NCBI GenBank assembly: GCA_027016055.1 | Contig: JALWBF010000197.1 | Span: 1 to 19,167 of the forward strand | Reading direction: 5' to 3' | Source of the DNA: Archaeoglobaceae archaeon | GTDB taxonomy: Archaea > Halobacteriota > Archaeoglobi > Archaeoglobales > Archaeoglobaceae | Length of the DNA: 19,167 nucleotides | Shown here: piece by piece, positions 6,903 through 14,045 of the stretch | Layout of the letters: each line of letters starts with the position of its first letter | Numbering within the stretch: the stretch's first letter is position 1 | The notes under the pieces: model-generated | The model's database searches: none | Told to the model about the DNA's origin: nothing | Seen by the model: only the letters and a program-made list of their open reading frames with translations | Position numbers and translations under genes: made by a program

Positions 6903-7208
6903 CTACACTTTGTAAATATCTTTAAGCTCCATCTTAATAGCATTGGCCGGACAAACCTCGGCACATAGCCCGCAACCCTTGCAGTAATCGTAATTAACCT
7001 TTGCCTTCTTTATCTCCTTGATCTTGCCGTTAACCTCTTCTTCTCCAACCTTCACGACTTCGATGCACATATCCGGGCAAAACATCTCGCATGTTCCACA
7101 GCCTGTGCACAGCTCTTCGTCGACCTTCGGCCAATGGGTTCCCCAGTCTCCTGTTTTCATTTTCAAAGCCGAATAAGGTTTGGAAACCGCACCGAGCGTT
7201 ATCTTCAT
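6903..7208 (-). CDS. porD: Pyruvate:ferredoxin oxidoreductase, delta (ferredoxin-like) subunit
   Basis: A 101-aa subunit with two 4Fe-4S motifs: CTGCGTCEMFCP near residue 35 and CKGCGLCAEVCP near residue 76. It passes electrons from the PorB cluster to soluble ferredoxin. The N-terminal extension (GAVSKPYSALKMKTGDWGTHWPKVDEE) is the usual POR delta leader with the TGxWG pattern. The first motif region has an extra cysteine pattern (CPDMC) as in 2[4Fe-4S] proteins. It overlaps porG by four bases (ATGA). Confidence 0.92.
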   Translation of the reverse strand: MKITLGAVSKPYSALKMKTGDWGTHWPKVDEELCTGCGTCEMFCPDMCIEVVKVGEEEVNGKIKEIKKAKVNYDYCKGCGLCAEVCPANAIKMELKDIYKV

Positions 7209-7786
7209 ACCTTACCCTCCATCTCCTTGTAAGCCTTCTCAACCAACTCGACATTCTTATTTGCCAGCTCCTCACCCTTCTTCTCGAACCATTCGAAAAC
7301 GGTCTCCTTAAGTGTTGAAAGCTTTATGAGTTTCGTGGCTCCGGCAAAGGCTCCAACCATCGCGGTGTTCGTGATGGGTCTTCCAAGTATCTCTATAGCC
7401 ATTTTTGTGGCATTAAGCGTTAGAATTTTTATCGAGCCGTTCAGATTTGAGAAGTGCTCCTTCCTGAGCTCTTCAGCAGGCTTGGGATAGTTAGCTATTA
7501 TCATTCCGTTCTTCTTTATTCCGTTTTCAACTCTAACGGGGCCTATAACCGTCGGATCGAGAACGACGACGTAATTCGGGTTGTAGATCTCATCCCTCTC
7601 AACTATCGGTTTATCAGAAAGTCTTAGGTATGAAACCACCGGCGTTCCCCTCTTCTCAGCTCCGAACATTGGAAAAGAAAGCGTCCAATATCCCTCTTTG
7701 AAGCCTGCAACTGCTAATATATCTGCAGCTGTGACTACTCCTTGCCCGCCTCTACCGTGAAACCTTACTTCGATTAGAATGGTCAT
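7205..7786 (-). CDS. porG: Pyruvate:ferredoxin oxidoreductase, gamma subunit
   Basis: First gene of the por operon, 193 aa. The opening IEVRFHGRGGQGVVTAADILA is the hallmark of 2-oxoacid oxidoreductase gamma subunits, followed by FPMFGAEKRGTPVVSYLRLSDKPI and NPNYVVVLDPT. In thermophiles this subunit may be shared with a valerate-type enzyme; no second enzyme is in the window. The ATG at 7786 follows a run of G (TTGGGGGG), and a TATA-like element lies about 33 bases upstream, giving a very short leader. Confidence 0.92.
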   Translation of the reverse strand: MTILIEVRFHGRGGQGVVTAADILAVAGFKEGYWTLSFPMFGAEKRGTPVVSYLRLSDKPIVERDEIYNPNYVVVLDPTVIGPVRVENGIKKNGMIIANYPKPAEELRKEHFSNLNGSIKILTLNATKMAIEILGRPITNTAMVGAFAGATKLIKLSTLKETVFEWFEKKGEELANKNVELVEKAYKEMEGKV

Positions 7787-7814
7787 CCCCCCAAATTTGT
7801 CATGTTAAATCTGG

Positions 7815-7823
7815 TTAATAAAT
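7815..7823 (-). promoter_or_regulatory. TATA box of the porGDAB operon
   Basis: ATTTATTAA on the minus strand, centred about 33 bases before the porG ATG, which predicts a leader of only a few bases. It is the only good TATA-like site in the gap between porG and the DMT transporter gene. Confidence 0.5.
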
Positions 7824-7921
7824 GTTGTTATTATCGTCGAACGTTTGTCCAATATCTGCTTAAGACCGCCTTAAAAATTGGACGATCAACGAATTACGGA
7901 TTCAGCAATTTCGGTGTAGGA

Positions 7922-8758
7922 TCATACGCATACTACCAAGACCACACCAACCGTTGCAAGAACCGTGCCGACGAACAGCTTTAACGTAACCTTCTCCTTC
8001 ACAATCACCGCGAAAAGCTGTGCTATGATGGGATACATCGACGATAAAGTTGAAACCTTCGTCGCAGATGATATACTCAAAGCCAAAACGAAGGCGTAGT
8101 TTCCGGCTATCAGCACCATACTTGATGCGGACATCCATTTAAAGCATTCAAAGCTGAAATCGAACCCCCTCTTGACCAAAATCGGGAAAGTTACTGCGGA
8201 CACTATCAGAAATCTAAATCCCGCTATTGCTTCAGCCGGTAAATAGTTCGTGAGATGCTTTACGATCATAATGCTGAAAGACCAGAAAATCGCAGCCAAG
8301 ATTGCAAATAAAATGCCCGAAAGTCGAGATTTTCTCTCATCTTCAGTTATCGTGTGAATAGCCAAAACTATCAGTATTGCTCCCAAAATTACGTTTGGCT
8401 CTATCTTCTTGAATATAATTGCAGTCCACAGAGCTACGAATAACGGATATGTTGAGGAGATCGGAACCGCTCTCGCAACACCGCACATCCTTATTGCATC
8501 CATGTATAGCATATCCCCGATAAAGAATGCACATACAGCAGAAGCTACGAGTAGAATCCAGATCTTTGGGTCTGTTTCCGTCAATATCCTTATCATCTCG
8601 CCTTTGGCAAGCATTATGAGAAGGAATCCAAAAGCGGTTAGCGTAACTCTGATGAAGTTTGCATTTAGGGTTTTCCCGTATTTGAGTCCCATCTTATATA
8701 TCGCACCGTTTACAGCCCAGCAGAACGCTGAGAATATTGCCAGTGCTTCGCCGATCAT
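7922..8758 (-). CDS. EamA/DMT-family transporter
   Basis: A 278-aa membrane protein with about ten hydrophobic helices in two similar halves (about residues 1-135 and 147-278), the architecture of EamA-type drug/metabolite transporters. The first half shows the family pattern FSAFCWAVNGAIYKMGLK, a helix with a central Trp and Gly, and the second half starts similarly with GILFAILAAIFWSFSIMIVKH. PISSTYPLFVALWTAIIF and STLSSMYPIIAQLFAVIV are the matching 'P/S-S-x2-P' helices of each half. DMT proteins carry amino acids, nucleotides, sugars or drugs; the substrate here cannot be predicted. It lies 39 bases downstream of the next membrane gene and may be co-transcribed. Confidence 0.85.
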   Translation of the reverse strand: MIGEALAIFSAFCWAVNGAIYKMGLKYGKTLNANFIRVTLTAFGFLLIMLAKGEMIRILTETDPKIWILLVASAVCAFFIGDMLYMDAIRMCGVARAVPISSTYPLFVALWTAIIFKKIEPNVILGAILIVLAIHTITEDERKSRLSGILFAILAAIFWSFSIMIVKHLTNYLPAEAIAGFRFLIVSAVTFPILVKRGFDFSFECFKWMSASSMVLIAGNYAFVLALSISSATKVSTLSSMYPIIAQLFAVIVKEKVTLKLFVGTVLATVGVVLVVCV

Positions 8759-8797
8759 TTTTATTCTCTAAGATCATACGCTTGATAATCAATGCGA

Positions 8798-9400
8798 TCA
8801 TCTAAATATGAACGGTTTAGCGGTTTCAAAAACCCTGTATGTAGTGTAAATCACGATTGCGGTTGCAACTATAAGCGGTAGTATACAAAGGGAGAGCGTG
8901 GAAAATCCGATGAGATATATCACAAAATTTAGAACCATGAGAAACTCCCCGTCAATTATGAAAAACGTTCTGAGTCTCTTTATATTGTAAAACATATACG
9001 CCGATATTGCTGCTACTATGAACGAAGAAACAATAAGAACCGTGTATGTAACATCTGAGAATTCCTCAAAACTTATGTTTTTATCCGCGAGCCAGATCAA
9101 AGTCCCGTAGACTATGAGCTCCTTGAACCGGCTCGGAACGAATCTGTGCGGAAATCTTCTTATAGTTCTTAAAGTTACCAAGCCAATCGTTAAAGCCGTA
9201 ACGGATAGGATGTAGTGGATGATTATGTGGTAAAGTTCCACGTTAACGTATATGTGATGAAACATAAGTTCTATTGAAATCAATATATAAAATATAGTCA
9301 TAATTTTTAGAATTCTTATGTCGCCTTCAACGCCCTCGAAGCTGAGGCTATAACCTATAGCCCCAACAACTGTCGTTAATAATCCGATAAGTCTCAGCAT
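8798..9400 (-). CDS. Uncharacterised integral membrane protein
   Basis: A membrane protein of about 200 aa with some six hydrophobic segments (about residues 2-18, 30-47, 55-75, 118-138, 148-170 and 170-190) separated by a basic loop (RTIRRFPHRFVPSRFKEL, near 78-95). Histidines cluster in or near the second and third helices (FHH, YHIIIHY), which could be metal or haem ligands, but no known motif is matched. The ATG at 9400 is preferred over an in-frame GTG at 9415, because the TATA element at 9423-9431 predicts a transcript start at about 9401. It shares that promoter region with the divergent cysteine-rich gene. Function unknown. Confidence 0.65.
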   Translation of the reverse strand: MLRLIGLLTTVVGAIGYSLSFEGVEGDIRILKIMTIFYILISIELMFHHIYVNVELYHIIIHYILSVTALTIGLVTLRTIRRFPHRFVPSRFKELIVYGTLIWLADKNISFEEFSDVTYTVLIVSSFIVAAISAYMFYNIKRLRTFFIIDGEFLMVLNFVIYLIGFSTLSLCILPLIVATAIVIYTTYRVFETAKPFIFR

Positions 9401-9422
9401 TTCAATCGAATTCACAAATGAA

Positions 9423-9431
9423 AATATATAT
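9423..9431. promoter_or_regulatory. Shared TATA element between divergent genes
   Basis: The sequence AATATATAT contains an 8-base ATATATAT palindrome at 9424-9431. It is centred about 27 bases from the ATG at 9400 (minus) and 30 from the ATG at 9457 (plus), so it could serve as TATA box for both, giving a leaderless and a near-leaderless message. Confidence 0.5.
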
Positions 9432-9456
9432 CAACAAATATTTAACTTTTTGTGAG

Positions 9457-9981
9457 ATGATGAAAATTGAAGAACGAATAAAGCGGGCTGAAGAGTTATA
9501 CAGAAAATACGGATATGCCCTTCTTCAAGATGATGAAATAAGAACTTTAATTAATAAATTGAACTTTGCAATTGAAAGAACTTGGGATTACATGCGGAAG
9601 ATCGGAGTCACCAAGGTTTGCAGGCAGTGCGCCTTGGAAATAGGAAGCTGTTGCAAGAGATGGGTTGAAGATGAGTATGACGAATACATCCTTCTGATCA
9701 ACCTGCTTTTGGGAGTTAATTTGCCAAAGGAAAGATATAAGGAAGATGGATGCTTTTTCGTCGGTGAGAAAGGCTGTAGAATCAGGGCGAGGGAAGTTAT
9801 TTGTGTAACCTTTTTGTGCGATAGAGTTATAAATAAGATAGGTGAAAAGGAAAAGGAACTTCAGAAAATTGCCGGAGAAGAGCTTGAGACCGTATTTATT
9901 CTGCAAGAAAAGATCAAGAGAAAGATTGCGGAGCTAAGCTCTTCTGATAACAAACCTGAGCTCAGTTGTAGGATCTTTTAA
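9457..9981 (+). CDS. Cysteine-rich protein, YkgJ-like CxxC...CC type
   Basis: A soluble protein of 174 aa from the ATG at 9457 (an earlier in-frame ATG at 9418 falls in the promoter and is rejected). An amphipathic N-terminal region (1-50) leads to a cysteine cluster: C55 and C58 (VCRQC), C65-C66 (SCCKRW), then C99, C107, C116 and C121. The CxxC, CC and later cysteines resemble the zinc- or iron-binding 'Fe-S cluster containing' YkgJ-type proteins, though spacing differs somewhat. A charged helical tail follows (EKEKELQKIAGEE). The 3' end overlaps the convergent DUF371 gene by 48 bases. Function unknown; metal or cluster binding is inferred from the cysteines. Confidence 0.7.
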   Translation: MMKIEERIKRAEELYRKYGYALLQDDEIRTLINKLNFAIERTWDYMRKIGVTKVCRQCALEIGSCCKRWVEDEYDEYILLINLLLGVNLPKERYKEDGCFFVGEKGCRIRAREVICVTFLCDRVINKIGEKEKELQKIAGEELETVFILQEKIKRKIAELSSSDNKPELSCRIF

Positions 9982-10356
9982 CAGTTTCACGATCTCCCTA
10001 TTTATATCCTTAGCGGCTTTGTTCGCTCTGATTGCCAGAGTTCTCTCACAAACGTAGTCGCTCTTTCTGACCACTATATCTGTTTTGTGTTTGAACGTCA
10101 TATCGCTTGAACCGAATGCTATCAGAGAATCCTTTAATCCGTATTGGGGAAGAATTATTTCGATCTCAATTCTTTTTCCGGCTTTTAACCATTCCTTTAT
10201 TCTTTCATCGATATCGCATATAGCCTTGTCGGCTTTAACACCGATTATGCAGTCTCCACGAGGCGTAAGCTTCTCTTCTTTGGTGATCTCAAGAGTCGTT
10301 CTGTGCTTTGCAGTGATGTTTTCGTGACCCCAAGCTATTATCTCCTCCTTCATCAT
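9934..10356 (-). CDS. DUF371 family protein with internal duplication
   Basis: A 140-aa archaeal protein that I recognise as DUF371 by the opening IIAWGHENITAKHRTTLEIT and the following TPRGDCIIGVKADKA. The two halves repeat each other: G-H-x-N-I-T-x-KH-R-T at about residues 10-19 is matched by G-x2-D-M-T-x-KH-K-T in the second half, and IGVKADKAICDIDERI by IRANKAAKDINREIV. The repeat suggests two copies of one alpha/beta unit. The function of the family is not known to me. Start: ATG at 10356 or 10353 is likely; a TTG at 10371 is possible. It diverges from the KaiC-like pair and overlaps the cysteine-rich gene by 48 bases. Confidence 0.8.
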   Translation of the reverse strand: MMKEEIIAWGHENITAKHRTTLEITKEEKLTPRGDCIIGVKADKAICDIDERIKEWLKAGKRIEIEIILPQYGLKDSLIAFGSSDMTFKHKTDIVVRKSDYVCERTLAIRANKAAKDINREIVKLLKDPTTELRFVIRRA

Positions 10357-10474
10357 CAATCGTATCCGCAATAATCTAAAAAGTTCTCTAAAATCAATCG
10401 ATTTTACAAAATTTTAATATAATTATATGAATCAACCCAAACGCTTAATAATATTATTGGGATTATTATTGTTA

Positions 10475-10480
10475 GGAGGG
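10475..10480 (+). promoter_or_regulatory. Strong Shine-Dalgarno site of the first KaiC-like gene
   Basis: GGAGGG lies five bases before the ATG at 10486, so this gene has a real leader. An AT-rich 12-base palindrome (AATAATATTATT, 10447-10458) upstream is the best TATA-like sequence. Confidence 0.6.
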
Positions 10481-10485
10481 ATGGG

Positions 10486-11178
10486 ATGAGAATTTCCACT
10501 GGTATAAAGGGTTTGGATGAGATGCTCAAAGGAGGTTTTATACCTAACAGGACATATCTCGTGAAAGGAAACGCCGGATGCGGTAAGACCATACTCTCTA
10601 TTCAATTCCTATTGGAAGGTGCCAAGAGGGGTGAGAACGTCATATACGTTACCCTTGAGGAATCCGCCGATGAGGTTATCGAAAATATGCAACTCCTCGG
10701 TTTAAATATAAATAACGATAACTTTCATATTATTGATGCATCTCCCACGGGTGATTTGAGCATATTTAGCGATATGTTCTTCGAAAATCTCATCCCGGAT
10801 GTTCAAGGTTTGAAATCAGCTTTGGAATCGAAGCTTGAAGAGATAAGACCTAAGAGAGTTGTTATAGATCCAATAACTATGCTTGAAGTGGCTTCGAAGA
10901 GCGAGGTCGAGTATAGGAGGGAGATACTGCTCTTATGCAAGTTGCTTAGAAAATTCAACGTTACCACGTTGATAACATCTCAGAAATCCGAAGAGGGTGC
11001 GGAAGACTTCATAGTCAGCGGTGTTATCGAATTGCTCACATACGACGTGAAGGGTAAGGTGATCAGGGGGATTAGGATAAAGAAGATGAGGGGAAGCGAT
11101 TTCGATTCGACGGTTCGACCTTACAAGATTAAAAAGGGCGGAATTGAGGTTTACTGGAACGAAAGCATATTTGAGTGA
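10486..11178 (+). CDS. KaiC/RecA-superfamily ATPase (single KaiC domain)
   Basis: A 230-aa single-domain KaiC-like protein. The start RISTGIKGLDEMLKGGFIPN is the family's opening, then Walker A GNAGCGKT at residues 28-35, paired glutamates in VTLEES (E58, E59) where KaiC has its catalytic acids, Walker B RVVIDPI (D128), and the C-terminal RGIRIKKMRGSDFD typical of KaiC, RadA-like and GvpD-like proteins. Such archaeal proteins bind ATP and often act as signalling or assembly ATPases; the target is unknown. A second, degenerate copy follows after a six-base gap, which suggests the two proteins work as a pair. Confidence 0.85.
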   Translation: MRISTGIKGLDEMLKGGFIPNRTYLVKGNAGCGKTILSIQFLLEGAKRGENVIYVTLEESADEVIENMQLLGLNINNDNFHIIDASPTGDLSIFSDMFFENLIPDVQGLKSALESKLEEIRPKRVVIDPITMLEVASKSEVEYRREILLLCKLLRKFNVTTLITSQKSEEGAEDFIVSGVIELLTYDVKGKVIRGIRIKKMRGSDFDSTVRPYKIKKGGIEVYWNESIFE

Positions 11179-11184
11179 TCGAGG

Positions 11185-11835
11185 ATGCTTTCTTCCGGAA
11201 TAAAGAAGCTGGATGAACTCTTGGGAGGGGGTGTTGAGGAGGGGAATGTAATACTGATCGAAACCATCGCAAGTCTTGGAGACCTTTTGGCTCTTAACTT
11301 CGTCGCGGAATCTCTTAAGAGGGGCGAGAAGAGCTTCATAATTCTCGGAAGGAAGAGGGTCAGGGATGTCAGAAAGTTCTTGGAGGATAAAGGCGTAGAT
11401 TCTTCGAATGTAACTATAATAACGACGTATGAAAAAAGCGAGAGGAAGCTGAACTTGGACGAACTATTTTTAATAAGCCACACGATTAAAGAGCTCGCAA
11501 AATCGACCAAATTCGGAAACATCGACATTCTTCAGCCCCTACTTATTTTATACGATCCGAAGAAGATATACTCCCTCTTTTCGGAGATAATCTACACGCT
11601 CAAAGAATCAAACGTTACGACCGTTCTTACCATAGACAAGAGGTTCGTAGATAGCAGAACACTTGCGATGTTCGAGGAACTTGCGGATATCGTGATAGAG
11701 CTTGAGGAGGTCGTTGATAACTTGAAAGTTAGAAGGGGAATAAGGATCAAGAAGAATTCCCTTACACCACCGACCGACTTCTACAGTCTGAAGATAGATA
11801 AAAACGGATTTGAAATCGGTGAAAGGATCGAGTGA
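11185..11835 (+). CDS. Degenerate KaiC-like protein lacking Walker A (pseudo-ATPase)
   Basis: A 216-aa paralogue of the preceding gene. It keeps the opening SSGIKKLDELLGGG, the helix RGEKSFIIL, LILYDP at the Walker B position (D124) and the C-terminal RRGIRIKKN. Aligned with its neighbour, the Walker A loop GNAGCGKT becomes ETIASLGD (26-33): the invariant lysine and threonine are gone, and the double glutamate is replaced by GRK. It therefore probably cannot hydrolyse ATP in the standard way and may be a structural or regulatory partner of the active KaiC-like protein. The reading frame is intact, so it is not a pseudogene. Its stop (TGA, 11833-11835) directly abuts that of priL. Confidence 0.75.
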   Translation: MLSSGIKKLDELLGGGVEEGNVILIETIASLGDLLALNFVAESLKRGEKSFIILGRKRVRDVRKFLEDKGVDSSNVTIITTYEKSERKLNLDELFLISHTIKELAKSTKFGNIDILQPLLILYDPKKIYSLFSEIIYTLKESNVTTVLTIDKRFVDSRTLAMFEELADIVIELEEVVDNLKVRRGIRIKKNSLTPPTDFYSLKIDKNGFEIGERIE

Positions 11836-12951
11836 TCATCGCTTACGCTTCATGCATCTAATATAATACCGAATCGGATGGTTTATATTCGAACATTTCT
11901 CATCCGCGTAGCAGTTTCCGTAGCTCCTCATGGTTTCGCAGGAAGGACATATGTATTCCTCCCCTTTTCCTCTTTGCCCAGCGATGTGCTCAACCTGATA
12001 CCTCGTTTTATCCTCGTCGAAATCTGGAGCGGTTCTAAATATTTCTATGACATCTTCGACGCTCATACCTATGTTGAGCAGAAATGATGCTATTGCAAAC
12101 CTCGCGGAATGCGGAACGTTTAAACCGTTTCTCAAATCAGACAGAATCTTCTTCATGCATGGCGGATAGCACTCAGCTTTAATTCCGAGATCCTTAACGT
12201 CGATCTCCTCAAACTTAGCTTCGAATCTGATTCCCAAATCCATTTTAATACCGATCCTTTCGCTTAATCGTTCTCTTAAATACTCCTCCAAAAGTCTGAT
12301 GAAATCCCTTTTGCTTAGGAAGACGAAACCGCCTTCAAGCCTTCTGTTTACGAGCTTCCATTCTTCCGCTTTTATTTTAACAGCCCCCTTCAAATAGTCC
12401 ACCAAATCTACCTTGAAAACATCACCAACGACGTTAGCCTTGATACCGAAATCCGAGATAACGACCTTAAGAAATCCGACACTTTCCCTTTCGAGCATCT
12501 CCCTGTATCTTCTCGCCTCTTTAACGGCGAACTTATGCCTTAATGCTTCATTCGAATTGGATATCGCGATCTTTGAGAACATGTAGGCTATGACCATCTT
12601 CTTCGCGAGCTTTAGGTATTTGAAGTATTTCTCGGATTGATGAATCGGATAGTTGCAGAATCTGAATCTATCGAGCTCATCCTCAGCCTTATTCTTGCAA
12701 TCCTTAACCTCGCATACATCGCACAAAAACTGCTCGTTTAGATCCTTAAGTTCTTCAATTTCTGGACAACTTTCACCCTTCAAAGCGGACTCGACTATCT
12801 TAATCCCGAGCTCTTTGGCGGATAGGATTAAATCGTCGTTCGAATTTAAAATCGAATCCAGACTTCCGTATTCGAACTCAAGAAATTTTCCCGCAAGCTT
12901 AAGAAACGGATATTTTGCTAAAAAAGGTAGGATTGGGAGGAAAGGCTTCAT
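11836..12951 (-). CDS. priL: DNA primase large subunit PriL (Fe-S)
   Basis: The 371-aa regulatory subunit of the archaeal/eukaryotic-type primase, which with PriS makes primers for replication. The C-terminal domain is clear: YPPCMKKILSDLRNGLNVPH (C265), HSARFAIASFLLNIG, the FDEDKTRYQVEHIAG segment, then CPSCETMRSYGNCYADEKC, giving C265, C335 (or C338), C347 and C353 as 4Fe-4S ligands. The N-terminal domain has an additional cysteine group (C77, C80, C85, C99) that I do not recognise as a family feature. Its ATG overlaps pcn by four bases (ATGA), so primase large subunit and clamp are co-expressed. PriS is not in the window. Confidence 0.9.
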   Translation of the reverse strand: MKPFLPILPFLAKYPFLKLAGKFLEFEYGSLDSILNSNDDLILSAKELGIKIVESALKGESCPEIEELKDLNEQFLCDVCEVKDCKNKAEDELDRFRFCNYPIHQSEKYFKYLKLAKKMVIAYMFSKIAISNSNEALRHKFAVKEARRYREMLERESVGFLKVVISDFGIKANVVGDVFKVDLVDYLKGAVKIKAEEWKLVNRRLEGGFVFLSKRDFIRLLEEYLRERLSERIGIKMDLGIRFEAKFEEIDVKDLGIKAECYPPCMKKILSDLRNGLNVPHSARFAIASFLLNIGMSVEDVIEIFRTAPDFDEDKTRYQVEHIAGQRGKGEEYICPSCETMRSYGNCYADEKCSNINHPIRYYIRCMKRKR

Positions 12952-13685
12952 TCTGCCTCGATTCTCGGGGCTAATATGTATTCAACCTTGAGCCTTCCGT
13001 CAGCGACGTCGAAAATCAGTCTAACCGGATAGTTGTTGCCCAAATATATCGTCAGGATATCACCGGATGATGCAATTTTGACGAATTCCTTTAAGTATTC
13101 CACGGAAAACATCGATCTCGCGGATTCCTTGTTGAACTCTATTAGCTCCATCTCACCCATGTGAAACGTTATCTTATCTATATCCCCCTCCGCTTCTATG
13201 TAAAATCCGGTCTCGTCGCTTCTAAATACCACGTGATCGCTTATCTTATCGGCAGCCTGAATAGCCTTCTTAAATTCGCCCGCATCCAAAACTATCTTCG
13301 CCGGCAAGTCCAATTCCGGAATCTTCGGCTCCTTTCTTATTGCCGAGGGATCGATCAAAGCCACGGAGTATTCGACGCTTCCAAACTTTACTTTCATGTG
13401 ACTTTCATCTTCAATCTTTATTTCGACGAGATCCTTCTTCTTCACGGCTTTCAAGATATCGTAAACCCTGTTCACATCAACGCCGACAGTCTTCTCCTCA
13501 TCGACCTTATAAACATCGAACGACTCCCTCGGAATATCAACTATGACCATGGCAACGTTAGCCGGATCGACCGCTCTGCTGTGAAGACCCTCATCCTTAA
13601 AATGGAATCTTGCTTCGCTTACGAGTGAAACTATGGCTTTTGCAGCCGTCTTTATAACTTCACCGCCGACTATAGCGTCTATCAT
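12948..13685 (-). CDS. pcn: DNA polymerase sliding clamp (PCNA)
   Basis: Archaeal PCNA of 245 aa, a homotrimeric ring that tethers polymerase and other replication enzymes to DNA. Recognised by SEARFHFKDEGLHSRAVDPANVAMVIVDIP, VKFGSVEYSVALIDPSAIRKEPKIPELDLPAK (the interdomain connector region), GEFKKAIQAADKISDHV and the end VEYILAPRIEAE, all very close to my memory of the Archaeoglobus protein. ATG at 13685 (MIDAIVGGEV) is chosen because GAGGTGAT lies four bases before it and the length then equals the Archaeoglobus protein; an in-frame GTG nine bases upstream lies inside that ribosome site. A TATA-like sequence about 39 bases upstream would give a short leader. priL follows with a four-base overlap. 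Confidence 0.95.
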   Translation of the reverse strand: MIDAIVGGEVIKTAAKAIVSLVSEARFHFKDEGLHSRAVDPANVAMVIVDIPRESFDVYKVDEEKTVGVDVNRVYDILKAVKKKDLVEIKIEDESHMKVKFGSVEYSVALIDPSAIRKEPKIPELDLPAKIVLDAGEFKKAIQAADKISDHVVFRSDETGFYIEAEGDIDKITFHMGEMELIEFNKESARSMFSVEYLKEFVKIASSGDILTIYLGNNYPVRLIFDVADGRLKVEYILAPRIEAE

Positions 13686-13689
13686 GTCT

Positions 13690-13697
13690 ATCACCTC
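13690..13697 (-). promoter_or_regulatory. Shine-Dalgarno site that decides the pcn start
   Basis: GAGGTGAT on the minus strand, four bases before the ATG at 13685. It contains the GTG that would be the alternative start, which rules that start out. Confidence 0.7.
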
Positions 13698-13733
13698 GAA
13701 GGATATAAGAATAAATTCATTTATAATTTTTCC

Positions 13734-13937
13734 CTAAATCCACCAGATCCAGATTCCGTTGGCTGCTTCTATTCTCCTACCCTTTATTTTCCCTTCTATA
13801 GCCAATCTCTGCAACCTCCTCAAAACTACCCTCCTATCGACGTTGAGCTTTTCGGCTATTTCGGAAGTAACGAGAGGAACTCCAGCGTTTTTGAGGACAT
13901 CTATGATCTTCTTCTCCATTTCATCTATATCATCCAT
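13734..13937 (-). CDS. Small winged-helix DNA-binding protein
   Basis: A 67-aa protein: an acidic N-terminus (MDDIDEMEKKIID), then a winged-helix fold in which TSEIAEKLNVDRRVVLRRLQRLAIEGKI gives helix 2, turn and the recognition helix, and KGRRIEAANGIWIWWI would form the wing. It is probably a transcription factor or a small DNA-binding adaptor. The ATG at 13937 is leaderless or nearly so given the TATA box at 13953-13966. It lies 48 bases upstream of pcn on the same strand, but pcn appears to have its own promoter. Its target is unknown. Confidence 0.75.
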   Translation of the reverse strand: MDDIDEMEKKIIDVLKNAGVPLVTSEIAEKLNVDRRVVLRRLQRLAIEGKIKGRRIEAANGIWIWWI

Positions 13938-13952
13938 GTTTATTACTTAGTC

Positions 13953-13966
13953 AAAATATATTAAAG
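13953..13966 (-). promoter_or_regulatory. TATA box of the winged-helix gene
   Basis: CTTTAATATATTTT on the minus strand, centred about 23 bases before the ATG at 13937; this implies a leaderless or near-leaderless message. Confidence 0.5.
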
Positions 13967-14045
13967 CTTTTCGATACCGATCTTAAAATAGGCGTCGACA
14001 TCATGTTAGCATAAGCATTAAATCGTAATCGTTGATCTTCTGTAG

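Noticed and set aside
9418..9456. Earlier ATG at 9418 for the cysteine-rich gene
   Set aside because: The added codons lie on the AT-rich promoter element; a transcript from that TATA box would start after this ATG. The double ATG at 9457/9460 fits better.
10436..10461. Inverted arms CCCAA and TTGGG around the TATA region of the KaiC-like genes, as an operator
   Set aside because: Only five bases per arm with a 16-base spacer, and not centred on the AT palindrome between them; expected by chance.
13161..13628. 155-codon open frame on the plus strand, antisense to pcn
   Set aside because: It lies wholly within the strongly conserved PCNA gene, shows no protein family features and has no promoter or ribosome site; it is a reading-frame shadow.
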